The notes beneath the pieces were generated by a model. It did no database searches. It saw only the letters and a list, made by a program, of their open reading frames with translations, and was not told the DNA's origin. A program made the translations under genes and the position numbers. Below are positions 9,396 to 18,053 of a stretch of DNA of 64,000 nucleotides, piece by piece. Positions within the stretch are counted from its first letter, which is position 1. Each line of letters begins with the position of its first letter. This DNA is from Caldilineaceae bacterium (GTDB lineage: Bacteria; Chloroflexota; Anaerolineae; Caldilineales; Caldilineaceae): NCBI GenBank assembly GCA_022842065.1, contig JALHQH010000035.1, positions 1-64,000 on the forward strand. Direction: 5' to 3'.

Positions 9396-12300
9396 CTAGC
9401 GCAAGACAAAGGGCAGGAAGATCGGGCTGCCACTGCCCTTGTGGGTGGTGCCAGCCTGCGTCTCAACTGCGACATCCTGGCCAGCAGTGTTGCCGAGACT
9501 GACCAACTCCAGACTAACCAAACTGTCCCCCACGCTCCCCTCCGGTGCTGTCAGCGTCACCGTTGCCAGGACCCCATCACTGAGGGTCGGCAGGGGGACT
9601 GTGGTGCCGAAGAAGGCGACTTCGAGGCGATGGCGGGCGGCATTCCACCCGATGTTGGGGGTGATCCCCGCGGGCACGTTGAGCTGCACAGCATCGGGGA
9701 CCCCATCGCCATTGCTATCGGTGGGGTCAAAGCTGGCGTTGGGGGCGAGCACCAGGGCAAAGCCGACTGATGCCACCGCGTTCCCTGCCGTGTCAAGGGT
9801 GATCGCCATATCGACCTGCTCACCAGTGCGTGCTACTTGCGGCACACTGAGCGTCGCCGCGGTCGCGGTGGCGCTTTGGGCGGTGGGGATGGTGCAACTG
9901 GTATCGCCAAAGAAGACGAGCACAGTGCAGGAGATGTCGGCCACGCTTACACTCTCCGCGGTGTGGGCGGTGCCATTTTCGCTGGCATTGGCATCACAGC
10001 CACGGGCACTGCCGGCGTAGTCGCCGCTCTGGGTGAGCCACCAGGCGGGGTCGCCATTATAGAGATCATCGTTGTTGTCGAAGATCTCCAGATAGGTGGC
10101 GATAAAGTCGGCCGCTGTCACCTTGCCATTGGCGTTGCAGTCACCGCGGCCATCGTTCTTGACATAGGTCACAGTGGCGGTGGCACTATTCGAGGTCAGG
10201 GCCCCATCACTGGCTTGGTAGTGGAAGCTGCTGCTGCCATAGCCATTGGGGGCCGTATAGCTGACCGCCGTGCCGTTGTTCACCACCGTGCCTGCTAGCC
10301 CGGTGAGATCGAGGGTGCCTACGCTGAGCGGATCGCCATCCACATCCGTGTCATTGGCCAGCACGTCAAAGAGGGTTGGCTGCCCGCCGACAAAGATCGC
10401 AGCGTAGATATCCGCCGGATCAGCGACGGCAACCGGCGCTTCATTGACATTGGTGATGGTGATGGTCAGCGCAGTGGCGGTGGCGAGCGTACCACTGTCC
10501 GTCGTTTGGACCCGGATGGCATAGCTGGCTTTGCTCTCGAAATCGAAGGCCGCTGCGGTCTTGAGCAGGTTGCCGGTAATCTGGAAAGCGTCATTATCGG
10601 TGTCCCCACTGCCACTGACCAGGGCATAGCTGTGGCTATCCCCGCTATCGGGGTCGGTGGTGGTGAAGGTGCCAACGGTGGTGCCGGTGGGCGCATTTTC
10701 CGCAACGCTGCTGATGTCGAGTGCCAGTGCCGTTGGGGCCTCATTCACATTGGCAACCGTGATCGTCAAGGTCTGCGTATAGCTCAGCGGCGGCGTCCCG
10801 TTATCGGTGGTGCGGATCTGCACCTGGTAGCTGCTCTTCGTTTCAAAATCGAAGGCGGCGGCGGTTTTGAGGGTGTTGCCCGTCAGGGTAAAGCTGGCGT
10901 TGTCGTTGGTGCCAGCGGCCAAGGCGTAGCTGTGACTATCCCCGGCGTCGGGATCAGTCGTGCTGAGTGTGCCAACGGTGGTATTGTTAGCGGCATTTTC
11001 GGCCACACTGCTGGTGTTGAGCGTAATTGCGGTCGGCGCACTGTTAAAGCGCAAGGTGATCGTGCCGCCCGTGGCGCTGCCAATCAGGTCGTTCCCCGTG
11101 GTGTCGCTGAACGAGGGTTCCGGGTTGGCAGCGAAATCCACGGTCACGTCGGTGGTGCTGCCATCGTTGGTGACGCAGGCGGGCAAGACCGTAAATTCGA
11201 TGACGAAGAGGGTGTCGCTGCTGAGTGCCGCAAAGGGGAAGCTGTTGCTGAAGATCGAAACATCCAACTCAGCCGCGCTGTCTGCTCCATTGTGGGTAAT
11301 GGTGGCCGCAAAGCCACTTGGCAACCCACTGATTGCGTCGGGAATGTTGTCGCTGTTGGCGTCCGCATTGCTGATTGTGAGACAGCTCTCCTCGTAGTCA
11401 ATCGAGAAGCCAACCGCAGCCACCGCGGCGCCATCGCTGGCAAAGTTCACAGGGACGGCGATGGTGCCGGATGAGGCAGCAAGCGACGTGCTGGCAATGG
11501 TCAAACTGGGCACAGAGAGCGTGCCCGTCCCTTGGATGGTAAAGGTATAGGGATTCTCATCGCTATCATTGTTGGCAATCGTCACCGTCGCCGTGCGGAC
11601 ACCAGCCGCCGACGGATTAAAGGTGACCTGGAAGGTGGTGGAACCATTGGCGGCGACACTGGCGGCGGGGGCACTCGTGATGGCGAAGTCGCCGGCATGG
11701 GTACCGCTGAGGGTCGGCGTGCTGATACTCAGTGCACCGGTGCCGCTGTTCTGCACCGTAAAGGTGCGCACCACCGTACTGCTGCTGACATTCACGCTGC
11801 CGAAGTCGCTGTGGTCAGTCGTGCTGGGGGTGCTGTCGCCACTGGTAATCGAGACGCTGTTGCCTTGGACATCGATTTCGGGCGCCGCTGTACCTGTGCC
11901 TTGAATGACAAAGGTGTAGCTGCCTTCATCGCTGTCGGTGTTGGCAATGGTCACCGTTGCTGTGCGTACGCCCACGGCATTGGGGTCAAAGGTGATCTGG
12001 AAGGTGGTGCTGCCGTTGGCGGCCACACTGCTGGCCGGTTGGGTGGTGACCGTGAAGTCGCCCGCATTGGCTCCACTCAGTGCCACGAGCGGAGAGTCAC
12101 TCAAGGTCAGCGCGCCGGCACCAGTGTTCTGCACCGTAAAGGTGCGCACGACGGTGCCGCTGCTTACGTTGACAGTGCCAAAGTCGCTGTGGTCGCTGGC
12201 GCTGGGGGTGCTGTCGCCACTGACAATCGATACATTGTTGCCCAGCACGTCGATTTCGGGAGCCGTCGGTAGCGTAAAGACATAGGCTGCCCCGGCGTTG

Positions 12301-14441
12301 TTGGCGCTGTCATTGCTGCCATTGCCATTGACCGTGGTGGCGTTGCTAGCTTCATAGGGCGCCCCGGCGACGACCGTATCGCTAGAGACCGCCACGCTGA
12401 AGCCAAACTGGTCATGGGATCCGCTGTTGTTGGCTTTGAGATAGGCTTGCTGGCTCCAACTACTGCCACTGCGCACAAAGACGTAGGCCGCCCCGGCTAG
12501 GTTGGCGTTGTTGTTGTTGCCATCGCCATTGACCGAGGTGGCGTTGCTGGCCTCATAGGGCGCCCCGACGACGACGGTGTCGCCAGCGACCGCCACGCTC
12601 CAGCCAAACTGGTCACCGGCCCCGCTGTTGTTGGCTTTGAGATAGGCTTGCTGGCTCCAACTGCTGCCACTGCGCACAAAGACATAGGCCGCCCCGGCAG
12701 TGCTGAAACTGTCGTTGCTGCCATCGCCATTGACCGTGGTGGCGTTGCTGTCCTCCCCGTACGCCCCGACGACGACGGTGTCGCCAGCGACCGCCACGCT
12801 GGTGCCAAACTCGTCAGCAACCCCGCTGTTGTTGGCATTGAGATAGGCTTGCTGGCTCCACATTGTACCACTGCGCACAAAAACATAGGCCGCCCCGGCT
12901 CTGGCGGCATTGCTGGACTCTTGGGATGCCCCGACGACGACGGTGTCGCCAGCGACCGCCACGCTGGAGCCGAAGATTGCACCACCCCTACTGTTGTTGG
13001 CTTTGAGATAGGCTTGCTGGCTCCACGTTGTACCACTGCGCACAAAAACATAGGCCGCCCCGGCACCGCTGAAACTATTGTTGCTGCCATCGCCATTGAC
13101 CGTGGTGGCGTTGCTGGCCTCATAGGGCGCCCCGATTACGATGGTGTCGCCAGCGACCGCTGCGCTCCAGCCGAAGTTGTCACTGCCCCCGCTGTTGTTG
13201 GCTTTGAGATAGGCTTGCTGGCTCCAGGTGTTGCCACTGCGCACAAAGACGTAGGCCGCCCCCGCACCGCTGGCACTGTTGTTGCTGCCATCGCCATTGA
13301 CCGCGGTGGCGTTGCTGGACTCATATGGCGACCCGACGACGATGGTGTCGCCGGAGACTGCCACGCTCTTGCCAAACTGATCAAAGGCCCCGCTGTTGTT
13401 GGCTTTGAGATAGGCTTGCTGGCTCCAACTGCTGCCACTGCGCACAAAGACATAGGTCGCCCCCGCACCGCTGGCACTGTTGTTGCTGCCATCGCCATTG
13501 ACCGTGGTGGCGTTGCTGGCCTCCCCAGGCACCCCGACGATAACAGTGTCGCCGGAAACTGCCACGCTGTAGCCGAGGTTGTCACCAGCCCCGCTGTTGT
13601 TGGCTTTGAGATAGGCTTGCTGGCTAAAGGTGGGGTCAATGGTCAAGGGGTAACGGGCCTGGGCGTCGTCCACCACCACCTGCACCTGGCGACCGGTGGT
13701 CACCAGATGGGCGAGCAAGGGGGTGCCGGTGGCATCCCACACTTTGAGGCGGTCATAGGTCAACACAACCTGGCCGGCGGCGTTGTGCAGGGTAAGCTGT
13801 TGGCCGTCACCATCCGCCTGCGGGGTCAATGCGCCATCCACTTGCAAGGTGAGGCGTAAGGGCGCCGCATGGGGGTTGGCCGCCGGGCGGGTGGGCAAGG
13901 TAAAGCCATGTTCCAAGCCCGCTGGCCCATTGACAAACCATTCGGTCACGCTGGGGCGCACCAGTTCGACGCGCGTCCCCGTGTAGTGGAGCGTCCCGGC
14001 GGCCACCGCTTGTTGTGCAGTGCCATAGCCCAGGCTGGTCAATTGCCACCGCGTGCGATAGGCAGCGTTCGGCTCGGTCGGGTTGAGGGCGGGGCCGGGC
14101 GCGGTCACAGCTACACCTTGCGGCGTAAAGGTTGCGTTGAAGCTATTGGCTGGGTTCTGCGTCCAGAGGCCGCTGCCATCCGCCACCGGGTGGATGGCAT
14201 AGCGCGCCGCGGTGATAGCCTCCACCAGCGCCGGGTAATCAGGGCTGGCTTTGAGCTGGTCGAGCGCAGCTTGCCCGGTCACGGGCGAGGTCGGCACCAA
14301 CGGGGAGGACGAATCCGGCGCGGCCTGGGCTGGCCGGGCACCGGTGAAGATTGTCGCGGCGAGCAGACAACCGGCAAGCAGCGTACGGATTAGCCGACTG
14401 GCTGTGTGGCGAGAAAATTTGTGTTTGCTAGACCCTATCAT
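9396..14441 (-). CDS. Giant FG-GAP/cohesin/dockerin surface protein with FLP tail
   Basis: About 1681 residues from the ATG at 14441, which follows AGGAG by six bases; a TTG seven codons upstream is a weaker start. There is a signal peptide (ending RPAQA), then an N-terminal beta-rich region to about 280. Seven FG-GAP/integrin-type repeats of about 60-68 residues follow (SQQAYLKANNSG, GDTVVVGA, AGAAYVFVRSG) to about 735. Then come two choice-of-anchor-D domains (APEIDVxGN; 740-960), a cohesin-like domain (965-1115), two cadherin-like domains, a VCBS-like domain, a dockerin-like domain (about 1405-1495; GDCNANGKVTAADF) and a final cohesin-like domain. The last residues are PIFLPFVLR. It is first of the four minus-strand surface-protein genes. 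Role is probably adhesion or extracellular scaffolding; the ligand cannot be read from sequence. Confidence 0.85.
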   Translation of the reverse strand: MIGSSKHKFSRHTASRLIRTLLAGCLLAATIFTGARPAQAAPDSSSPLVPTSPVTGQAALDQLKASPDYPALVEAITAARYAIHPVADGSGLWTQNPANSFNATFTPQGVAVTAPGPALNPTEPNAAYRTRWQLTSLGYGTAQQAVAAGTLHYTGTRVELVRPSVTEWFVNGPAGLEHGFTLPTRPAANPHAAPLRLTLQVDGALTPQADGDGQQLTLHNAAGQVVLTYDRLKVWDATGTPLLAHLVTTGRQVQVVVDDAQARYPLTIDPTFSQQAYLKANNSGAGDNLGYSVAVSGDTVIVGVPGEASNATTVNGDGSNNSASGAGATYVFVRSGSSWSQQAYLKANNSGAFDQFGKSVAVSGDTIVVGSPYESSNATAVNGDGSNNSASGAGAAYVFVRSGNTWSQQAYLKANNSGGSDNFGWSAAVAGDTIVIGAPYEASNATTVNGDGSNNSFSGAGAAYVFVRSGTTWSQQAYLKANNSRGGAIFGSSVAVAGDTVVVGASQESSNAARAGAAYVFVRSGTMWSQQAYLNANNSGVADEFGTSVAVAGDTVVVGAYGEDSNATTVNGDGSNDSFSTAGAAYVFVRSGSSWSQQAYLKANNSGAGDQFGWSVAVAGDTVVVGAPYEASNATSVNGDGNNNNANLAGAAYVFVRSGSSWSQQAYLKANNSGSHDQFGFSVAVSSDTVVAGAPYEASNATTVNGNGSNDSANNAGAAYVFTLPTAPEIDVLGNNVSIVSGDSTPSASDHSDFGTVNVSSGTVVRTFTVQNTGAGALTLSDSPLVALSGANAGDFTVTTQPASSVAANGSTTFQITFDPNAVGVRTATVTIANTDSDEGSYTFVIQGTGTAAPEIDVQGNSVSITSGDSTPSTTDHSDFGSVNVSSSTVVRTFTVQNSGTGALSISTPTLSGTHAGDFAITSAPAASVAANGSTTFQVTFNPSAAGVRTATVTIANNDSDENPYTFTIQGTGTLSVPSLTIASTSLAASSGTIAVPVNFASDGAAVAAVGFSIDYEESCLTISNADANSDNIPDAISGLPSGFAATITHNGADSAAELDVSIFSNSFPFAALSSDTLFVIEFTVLPACVTNDGSTTDVTVDFAANPEPSFSDTTGNDLIGSATGGTITLRFNSAPTAITLNTSSVAENAANNTTVGTLSTTDPDAGDSHSYALAAGTNDNASFTLTGNTLKTAAAFDFETKSSYQVQIRTTDNGTPPLSYTQTLTITVANVNEAPTALALDISSVAENAPTGTTVGTFTTTDPDSGDSHSYALVSGSGDTDNDAFQITGNLLKTAAAFDFESKASYAIRVQTTDSGTLATATALTITITNVNEAPVAVADPADIYAAIFVGGQPTLFDVLANDTDVDGDPLSVGTLDLTGLAGTVVNNGTAVSYTAPNGYGSSSFHYQASDGALTSNSATATVTYVKNDGRGDCNANGKVTAADFIATYLEIFDNNDDLYNGDPAWWLTQSGDYAGSARGCDANASENGTAHTAESVSVADISCTVLVFFGDTSCTIPTAQSATATAATLSVPQVARTGEQVDMAITLDTAGNAVASVGFALVLAPNASFDPTDSNGDGVPDAVQLNVPAGITPNIGWNAARHRLEVAFFGTTVPLPTLSDGVLATVTLTAPEGSVGDSLVSLELVSLGNTAGQDVAVETQAGTTHKGSGSPIFLPFVLR
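12290..13640 (-). repeat. Seven in-gene DNA repeats encoding FG-GAP modules
   Basis: A block of about 170-210 bases recurs seven times inside the 1681-residue gene, each marked by the words TTTGAGATAGGCTTGCTGGCT and CCATCGCCATTGACC on the plus strand. Copies are nearly identical at the DNA level over long stretches. One copy is shortened (about 12900-13000) and lacks part of the loop. The identity suggests recent expansion or gene conversion within the gene. Confidence 0.85.
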
Positions 14442-15158
14442 CTGATCTCCTATTTCATGCAAAGAACTGGCTGGATAAAGTACCGATGGAACAACGATAA
14501 AAACAGATCACATACTAGCGCTGAGACCTCACACGACCCGCGTTATGTCCTTGGCCTGCGGTGAGCGCAACGTGCACAGTGCCAATGCCAACAGGGGCAA
14601 ATGACATGGTAGGCAAAGGCAGCGAATGGCTCTTTTACAAGCGATTTAAGCTTTTGGATGGGCTGTAATGGTGATCAGCTGTAAAAAAGGCTGGAGACAG
14701 GGGTGAGGATGAAGGATGAGGGTAGAGCGGTCCTGTCACTTTGACGAATCTTAAATCATTTTGCGCGGTTTTCATCTCACTGATTTGTCATTCCCTGCTT
14801 CGCAGCACAAAATATCTTTTATTGGGGGACTTTACGCGATGGTGAGGGTTGTGGCATGATATTTGTACGCTATTTGTTGTAAAATTTAGTTAAAATGGGG
14901 GCCAAATAGGGTTTACCTGCTACTTTGAATAGCTGAAAGAAGGCCTTTACCTTACGAAAGGTTGGTAATCGACCTCATTGCAACCTCATTACAACCTCAC
15001 GATCACTTTACGCCGCCTGCTTGATCCTGACCTATTTTTACCGCTGCGCATTACAACTCTTTACAACGCGATTTAGATAGTTGGCAGAAGTCCAAAATTA
15101 TCGTAAAATAGGCAGCGGACTTTTGTGGTGTTTTAGGTTCTGTTGACATTTGCCAAAA
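14442..15158. other. Long non-coding stretch upstream of divergent genes
   Basis: Together with the repeats up to 15418 this gives about 980 bases without a credible gene, between the minus-strand surface-protein gene and the plus-strand STAND ATPase gene. It is more A/T-rich than the flanking genes. I see promoter-like A/T tracts (for example around 14870-14900) but no clear consensus pair. Distinct elements within it are listed separately. Confidence 0.5.
14971..15000. promoter_or_regulatory. Direct repeats with 11-base period, possible operator
   Basis: The heptamer ACCTCAT occurs at 14972 and 14983 and as ACCTCAC at 14994. The copies are exactly 11 bases apart, with 4-base spacers TGCA and TACA. 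Heptamer repeats one helical turn apart are the classic binding pattern of OmpR/PhoB-type and SARP-type winged-helix regulators. It lies between two divergent genes, about 420 bases before the STAND ATPase start. The regulator is not identified. Confidence 0.4.
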
Positions 15159-15177
15159 CGACCAATGGAATTGGTCG
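15159..15177. promoter_or_regulatory. Short dyad CGACCAAT-N3-ATTGGTCG, possible operator
   Basis: An 8-base perfect inverted repeat separated by three bases, preceded by TTGACA at 15143. A dimeric regulator could bind such a dyad. The distance to the STAND gene (about 240 bases) leaves its target uncertain. Confidence 0.3.
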
Positions 15178-15216
15178 ACTATACTCAAATCAGAATGAAA
15201 CCCCTAGTTTCGGTCA

Positions 15217-15282
15217 GCGTGCGTCGCACTGACCAAAGAATCTAGCGGACTGAAAACAGTTGGCGGTCAGTGCGACGCACGC
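15217..15282. repeat. Inverted repeat with 18-base perfect arms
   Basis: Arms at 15217-15234 and 15265-15282 (ending CGCACTGACC and beginning GGTCAGTGCG) are exact reverse complements around a 30-base loop. It is followed 46 bases later by a second, longer inverted repeat. No coding potential was seen. Confidence 0.75.
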
Positions 15283-15328
15283 GATCCCGTTAGCCAGCAA
15301 AACTCCGGTTCTCAACTTGACTTCAGTA

Positions 15329-15389
15329 TAACAGCGAAAAGCCGCCGCAACGGCTAAATCCTAGCCGCTGCGGCGGCTTTTCGCTGTTA
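15329..15389. repeat. Long hairpin before the STAND ATPase gene
   Basis: Two 27-base arms (15329-15355 and 15363-15389) are complementary with one mismatch around a 7-base loop. The stem core is AGCCGCCGC. It sits 30 bases before the ATG of the ATPase gene, where a terminator or attenuator would act on incoming transcription. A short GGGGTTTTAACCCC dyad follows at about 15393. It may also be a copy of a dispersed palindromic repeat. Confidence 0.75.
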
Positions 15390-15418
15390 GCAGGGGGTTT
15401 TAACCCCGCAGAAATGAA

Positions 15419-16879
15419 ATGTCAATAGAACCGCGCGTGGTTTTGTCTAATCATGAGTTGCTTTGGGACTATATGCACGATTTGCGTAAGCAAGTTTACG
15501 ATTCATTGAGGTTGCTGGCCCGTGAACAAATCACTGAAAGCCCGCTGGCGGACCGGCAGCTTTACAAAACAATTTTGCGTACCGAGGGTGTCACCCACCG
15601 GACGGCCACCGAACTAGTGCTGCGCAAAGGGCTAGAGCGATTGGCCGCCAGCCATCCGCAAGATGCCAAGATCCTGCAACTACACTATTTTGAAGGCCAG
15701 ATGGTGCAAGAGATCGCTGATCAACTCCACCTGGCCGAAGGCACCATTTACAACCGCCAACGCCAGGCCATTGAGCGGCTGGCTGATCTGCTACAAACGC
15801 TGGAAACGCAGGCCCGCGCCCAGCAACGGCGAGTATTGACAGCACAACTCCGCCCGCCATCGACGACACAGCCGATCGGGTTGGAACGGCACATCGACGC
15901 CCTGGTGGCGCTGCTGACCAAGCCAAGGTCGCCTTGGCTGATTGCGTTGGAGGGCATTGGTGGAATTGGCAAAACCACCCTGGCCGACGCGGTCGTGCGG
16001 CGGGTCATCGAGCACAATGTCTTTGATGCGATCTGCTGGGTTACCGCGGCCAAACACGAATTTAGCGCGACCAAGGGCCTCTACGCGGTGGCGGATACGG
16101 TGGCAACGCTTGACGAGCTGATTCGCTGCCTGGCCACGCAACTGCTGCCGGAGGCCCGGTTACGCCAGGTTGTCACCACCGCTGAACTGCAACTGCTGCT
16201 CTGTCATCAGCTTAACACCTTTCCCCACTTGATTGTGGTGGATAATCTGGAAACATTGGCCGAACTCCAGACGCTGGTCCCCACCTTGCGCAACATGAGC
16301 AATCCCACCAAATTGTTGTTGACCTCGCGCCAAAGTCTCTATACCGAACCGGATATCTATCATTATCTTGTGCCCGAATTAGCGCCACCGCTCTCACTTG
16401 CGTTGGCGCGCCAGGAGGCGGCCATACGCAATCTGCCCGACTTGTTACACGCCAGCGACGAGGAGCTATGGCCAATTATCGAAACGGTCGGCGGTAATCC
16501 CTTGGCCATCCGTCTCGTCGTGGGGCAGACCCACGTCTATGCCTTGCGCGAGGTGCTCGACAACCTGCGTGCTGTGCGCGGCAAAACCATTGAAAATCTC
16601 TACACCCACATCTACCGCTGGGCCTGGGATGGGCTGGATGAGAATGCTCGCCGCACCTTGTTGGTGATGCCGTTGATCAGTGAACTGGGCGGTACCAGTG
16701 TACACATTACGCAGGTGAGCCAACTGGACCCCAGTGCGGTCGCCACCGCGCTTGATCTGCTCGTGCGGCTGAACTTAGTGGAAAGCCGCGGCGGCCTCAA
16801 CGAACGGCGCTACACCATTCATAACCTCACCGCCACCTTTTTGCTCGAGCAGGTTCTCCGCTGGGGGATACCGCAATGA
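15419..16879 (+). CDS. STAND (NB-ARC-like) ATPase with sigma-like N-terminal HTH
   Basis: 486 residues. The N-terminal 130 residues are helical and contain a sigma-70 region 4-like helix-turn-helix at about 82-120 (DAKILQLHYFEG...VQEIADQLHLAEGTIYNRQRQAIERL). A P-loop NTPase follows: Walker A GIGGIGKTTL at 179-188, Walker B LIVVDNLETL at 271-280, and a sensor-like LLLTSR near 318. A winged-helix-like C-terminus ends the chain (EARRTLLVMPLI... through HNLTATFLLEQVL). STAND ATPases are nucleotide-switched signalling or defence hubs; the HTH suggests contact with DNA or RNA polymerase. There is no TPR or WD sensor domain here, although STAND proteins usually have one. The stop overlaps an ATG (ATGA at 16876), and what follows is a broken reading frame, so the missing sensor may once have been a separate coupled gene. 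Confidence 0.8.
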   Translation: MSIEPRVVLSNHELLWDYMHDLRKQVYDSLRLLAREQITESPLADRQLYKTILRTEGVTHRTATELVLRKGLERLAASHPQDAKILQLHYFEGQMVQEIADQLHLAEGTIYNRQRQAIERLADLLQTLETQARAQQRRVLTAQLRPPSTTQPIGLERHIDALVALLTKPRSPWLIALEGIGGIGKTTLADAVVRRVIEHNVFDAICWVTAAKHEFSATKGLYAVADTVATLDELIRCLATQLLPEARLRQVVTTAELQLLLCHQLNTFPHLIVVDNLETLAELQTLVPTLRNMSNPTKLLLTSRQSLYTEPDIYHYLVPELAPPLSLALARQEAAIRNLPDLLHASDEELWPIIETVGGNPLAIRLVVGQTHVYALREVLDNLRAVRGKTIENLYTHIYRWAWDGLDENARRTLLVMPLISELGGTSVHITQVSQLDPSAVATALDLLVRLNLVESRGGLNERRYTIHNLTATFLLEQVLRWGIPQ

Positions 16880-17007
16880 GCGCGGCTACGCTTAACATTT
16901 TTACTCGTGTAGAAAATGCTAAATGATGACAACTGCGGGTATAGCTGGAGCGCCTTCGCGCGAGCCGCCATCATCTGGACTTTGTCCACAGCGCCAACGA
17001 GGCTTGA
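16876..17007 (+). pseudogene. Remnant of a gene translationally coupled to the STAND ATPase
   Basis: An ATG overlaps the ATPase stop codon as ATGA. In that same frame there are 44 codons: MSAATLNIFTRVENAK, two adjacent TGA stops (16924-16929), four codons, a TAG (16942-16944), then LERLRASRHHLDFVHSANEA and a TGA at 17005. Both halves look like ordinary helical protein, and the frame is kept throughout. This is what a decayed or internally deleted partner gene would leave. It is too short to assign to a family. Confidence 0.4.
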
Positions 17008-17034
17008 TCAAGCCGGCTCAATGGTCATCAGGCG

Positions 17035-17103
17035 TTTCCAATAAAAAAGGTGCGCGCATATTGCCATTGGCAGGCAATGTGCGCGCACCTTTTTTATTGG
17101 AAA
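17035..17103. terminator. Bidirectional terminator hairpin
   Basis: Two 31-base arms, complementary with a single mismatch, enclose a 7-base loop. The core GGTGCGCGCA is followed on each strand by a run of T, because the outer arm is AATAAAAAAGG. It lies between the plus-strand STAND gene and the minus-strand dioxygenase gene that converge here. Confidence 0.85.
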
Positions 17104-17128
17104 CTAACCGACTACCCCAACGAGCGCT

Positions 17129-17968
17129 TCAATCTCGCACCGGTCGCGCCGGATTAGCCCAGTGACCACTCGGATCATTGCCGCTGACAATCACCCCCTT
17201 GGCATTCCAATCCATCCCCGCCCGTACATCGGCGGCACAATAGCGCAAGGTCAACCCACAGCGCCGGCGGTCAGAATCGTTCGCCTCGGAGCCATGTAGC
17301 AACAGATCGCTGTGCATCGACATCTCGCCCGCTTGCAATTCGTCCTCAACTGGATCGCCAAATTGGTCGGCATTGTCAACCGTCTGGTTGAGCACGTTAT
17401 TTTCCGCATCCTCACTCAGGTGATAGGTGAGATGACCATGGTGATGCGAGCCGGGGACAAAGCGCATACAGGCATTCTCTACATCAGCATCATCAATCGC
17501 CAGCCAGACGGTCACCGTCTTGGAAGGGGACATGGGCCAGAAACTGGCATCCTGGTGCCAGGAGACGCGCTTGCCATCATGCGGCATTTTACAGAAGTAA
17601 TGCGAGCCCCAGCCCACGACATTTTCGCCGAGAATGTCTTTGACGTGCGCCACAATGCGTGGATGGGTGATCAGATCATAAACGCGGCCATAGGTCAGGT
17701 GTGCGGTGCTGATCGAGTAGCTGTCTTTGCCCGCGGCCAAAACCTGGGCCAGCAACGCATCAAAATAGCGACGGTGCTCGGCCATCTCCGCGGTGCTGAA
17801 AACGCGCAGCCCTTTGAGGTAGCCTTCGCGGTTGTACGCTTCGATCTGGGCCGGCGTCAAGGTCTGGGGATCGGTGACGGTACTCGGATGAAATTGGAGC
17901 GTACGTTTCATCTCGGCAATCTTATCGTGTTCAGGGACTGTTTTGAATTCTTTGGGTGCTTGCATCAT
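17129..17968 (-). CDS. Phytanoyl-CoA dioxygenase (PhyH) family protein
   Basis: A 279-residue Fe(II)/2-oxoglutarate oxygenase. The iron-binding facial triad reads as His138 and Asp140 in SWHQDASFW and His225 in LLLHGSEAN. Arg235/236 just beyond is the likely 2-oxoglutarate anchor. A VPGSHHHGHL loop at about 171-180 is typical of the family. GGAG precedes the ATG pair at 17968. It is the last gene of a minus-strand group with a TauD-like dioxygenase and a RIFT-barrel protein, so it may hydroxylate a small molecule released in the same pathway. The substrate is unknown; bacterial PhyH proteins act on very diverse compounds. A second PhyH protein is encoded at 47089. Confidence 0.88.
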   Translation of the reverse strand: MMQAPKEFKTVPEHDKIAEMKRTLQFHPSTVTDPQTLTPAQIEAYNREGYLKGLRVFSTAEMAEHRRYFDALLAQVLAAGKDSYSISTAHLTYGRVYDLITHPRIVAHVKDILGENVVGWGSHYFCKMPHDGKRVSWHQDASFWPMSPSKTVTVWLAIDDADVENACMRFVPGSHHHGHLTYHLSEDAENNVLNQTVDNADQFGDPVEDELQAGEMSMHSDLLLHGSEANDSDRRRCGLTLRYCAADVRAGMDWNAKGVIVSGNDPSGHWANPARPVRD

Positions 17969-18053
17969 GTTGGCTCTCCTTTGGGTCGATCCTAGATAAT
18001 TAGTGGCCGCCGCATGGGGCGACCGCGCGGTAATTAAGGGTCTTTGGATTGTT

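Noticed and set aside
12290..13640. Seven regular repeats as a CRISPR array
   Set aside because: The units are about 170-210 bases, in frame, and encode FG-GAP modules. Repeat and spacer lengths do not fit CRISPR, and there are no cas genes.
16923..17165. 80-codon plus-strand frame after the STAND ATPase
   Set aside because: It runs through the terminator hairpin and into the end of the convergent PhyH gene, with no homology. The in-frame remnant starting at 16876 explains the region better.
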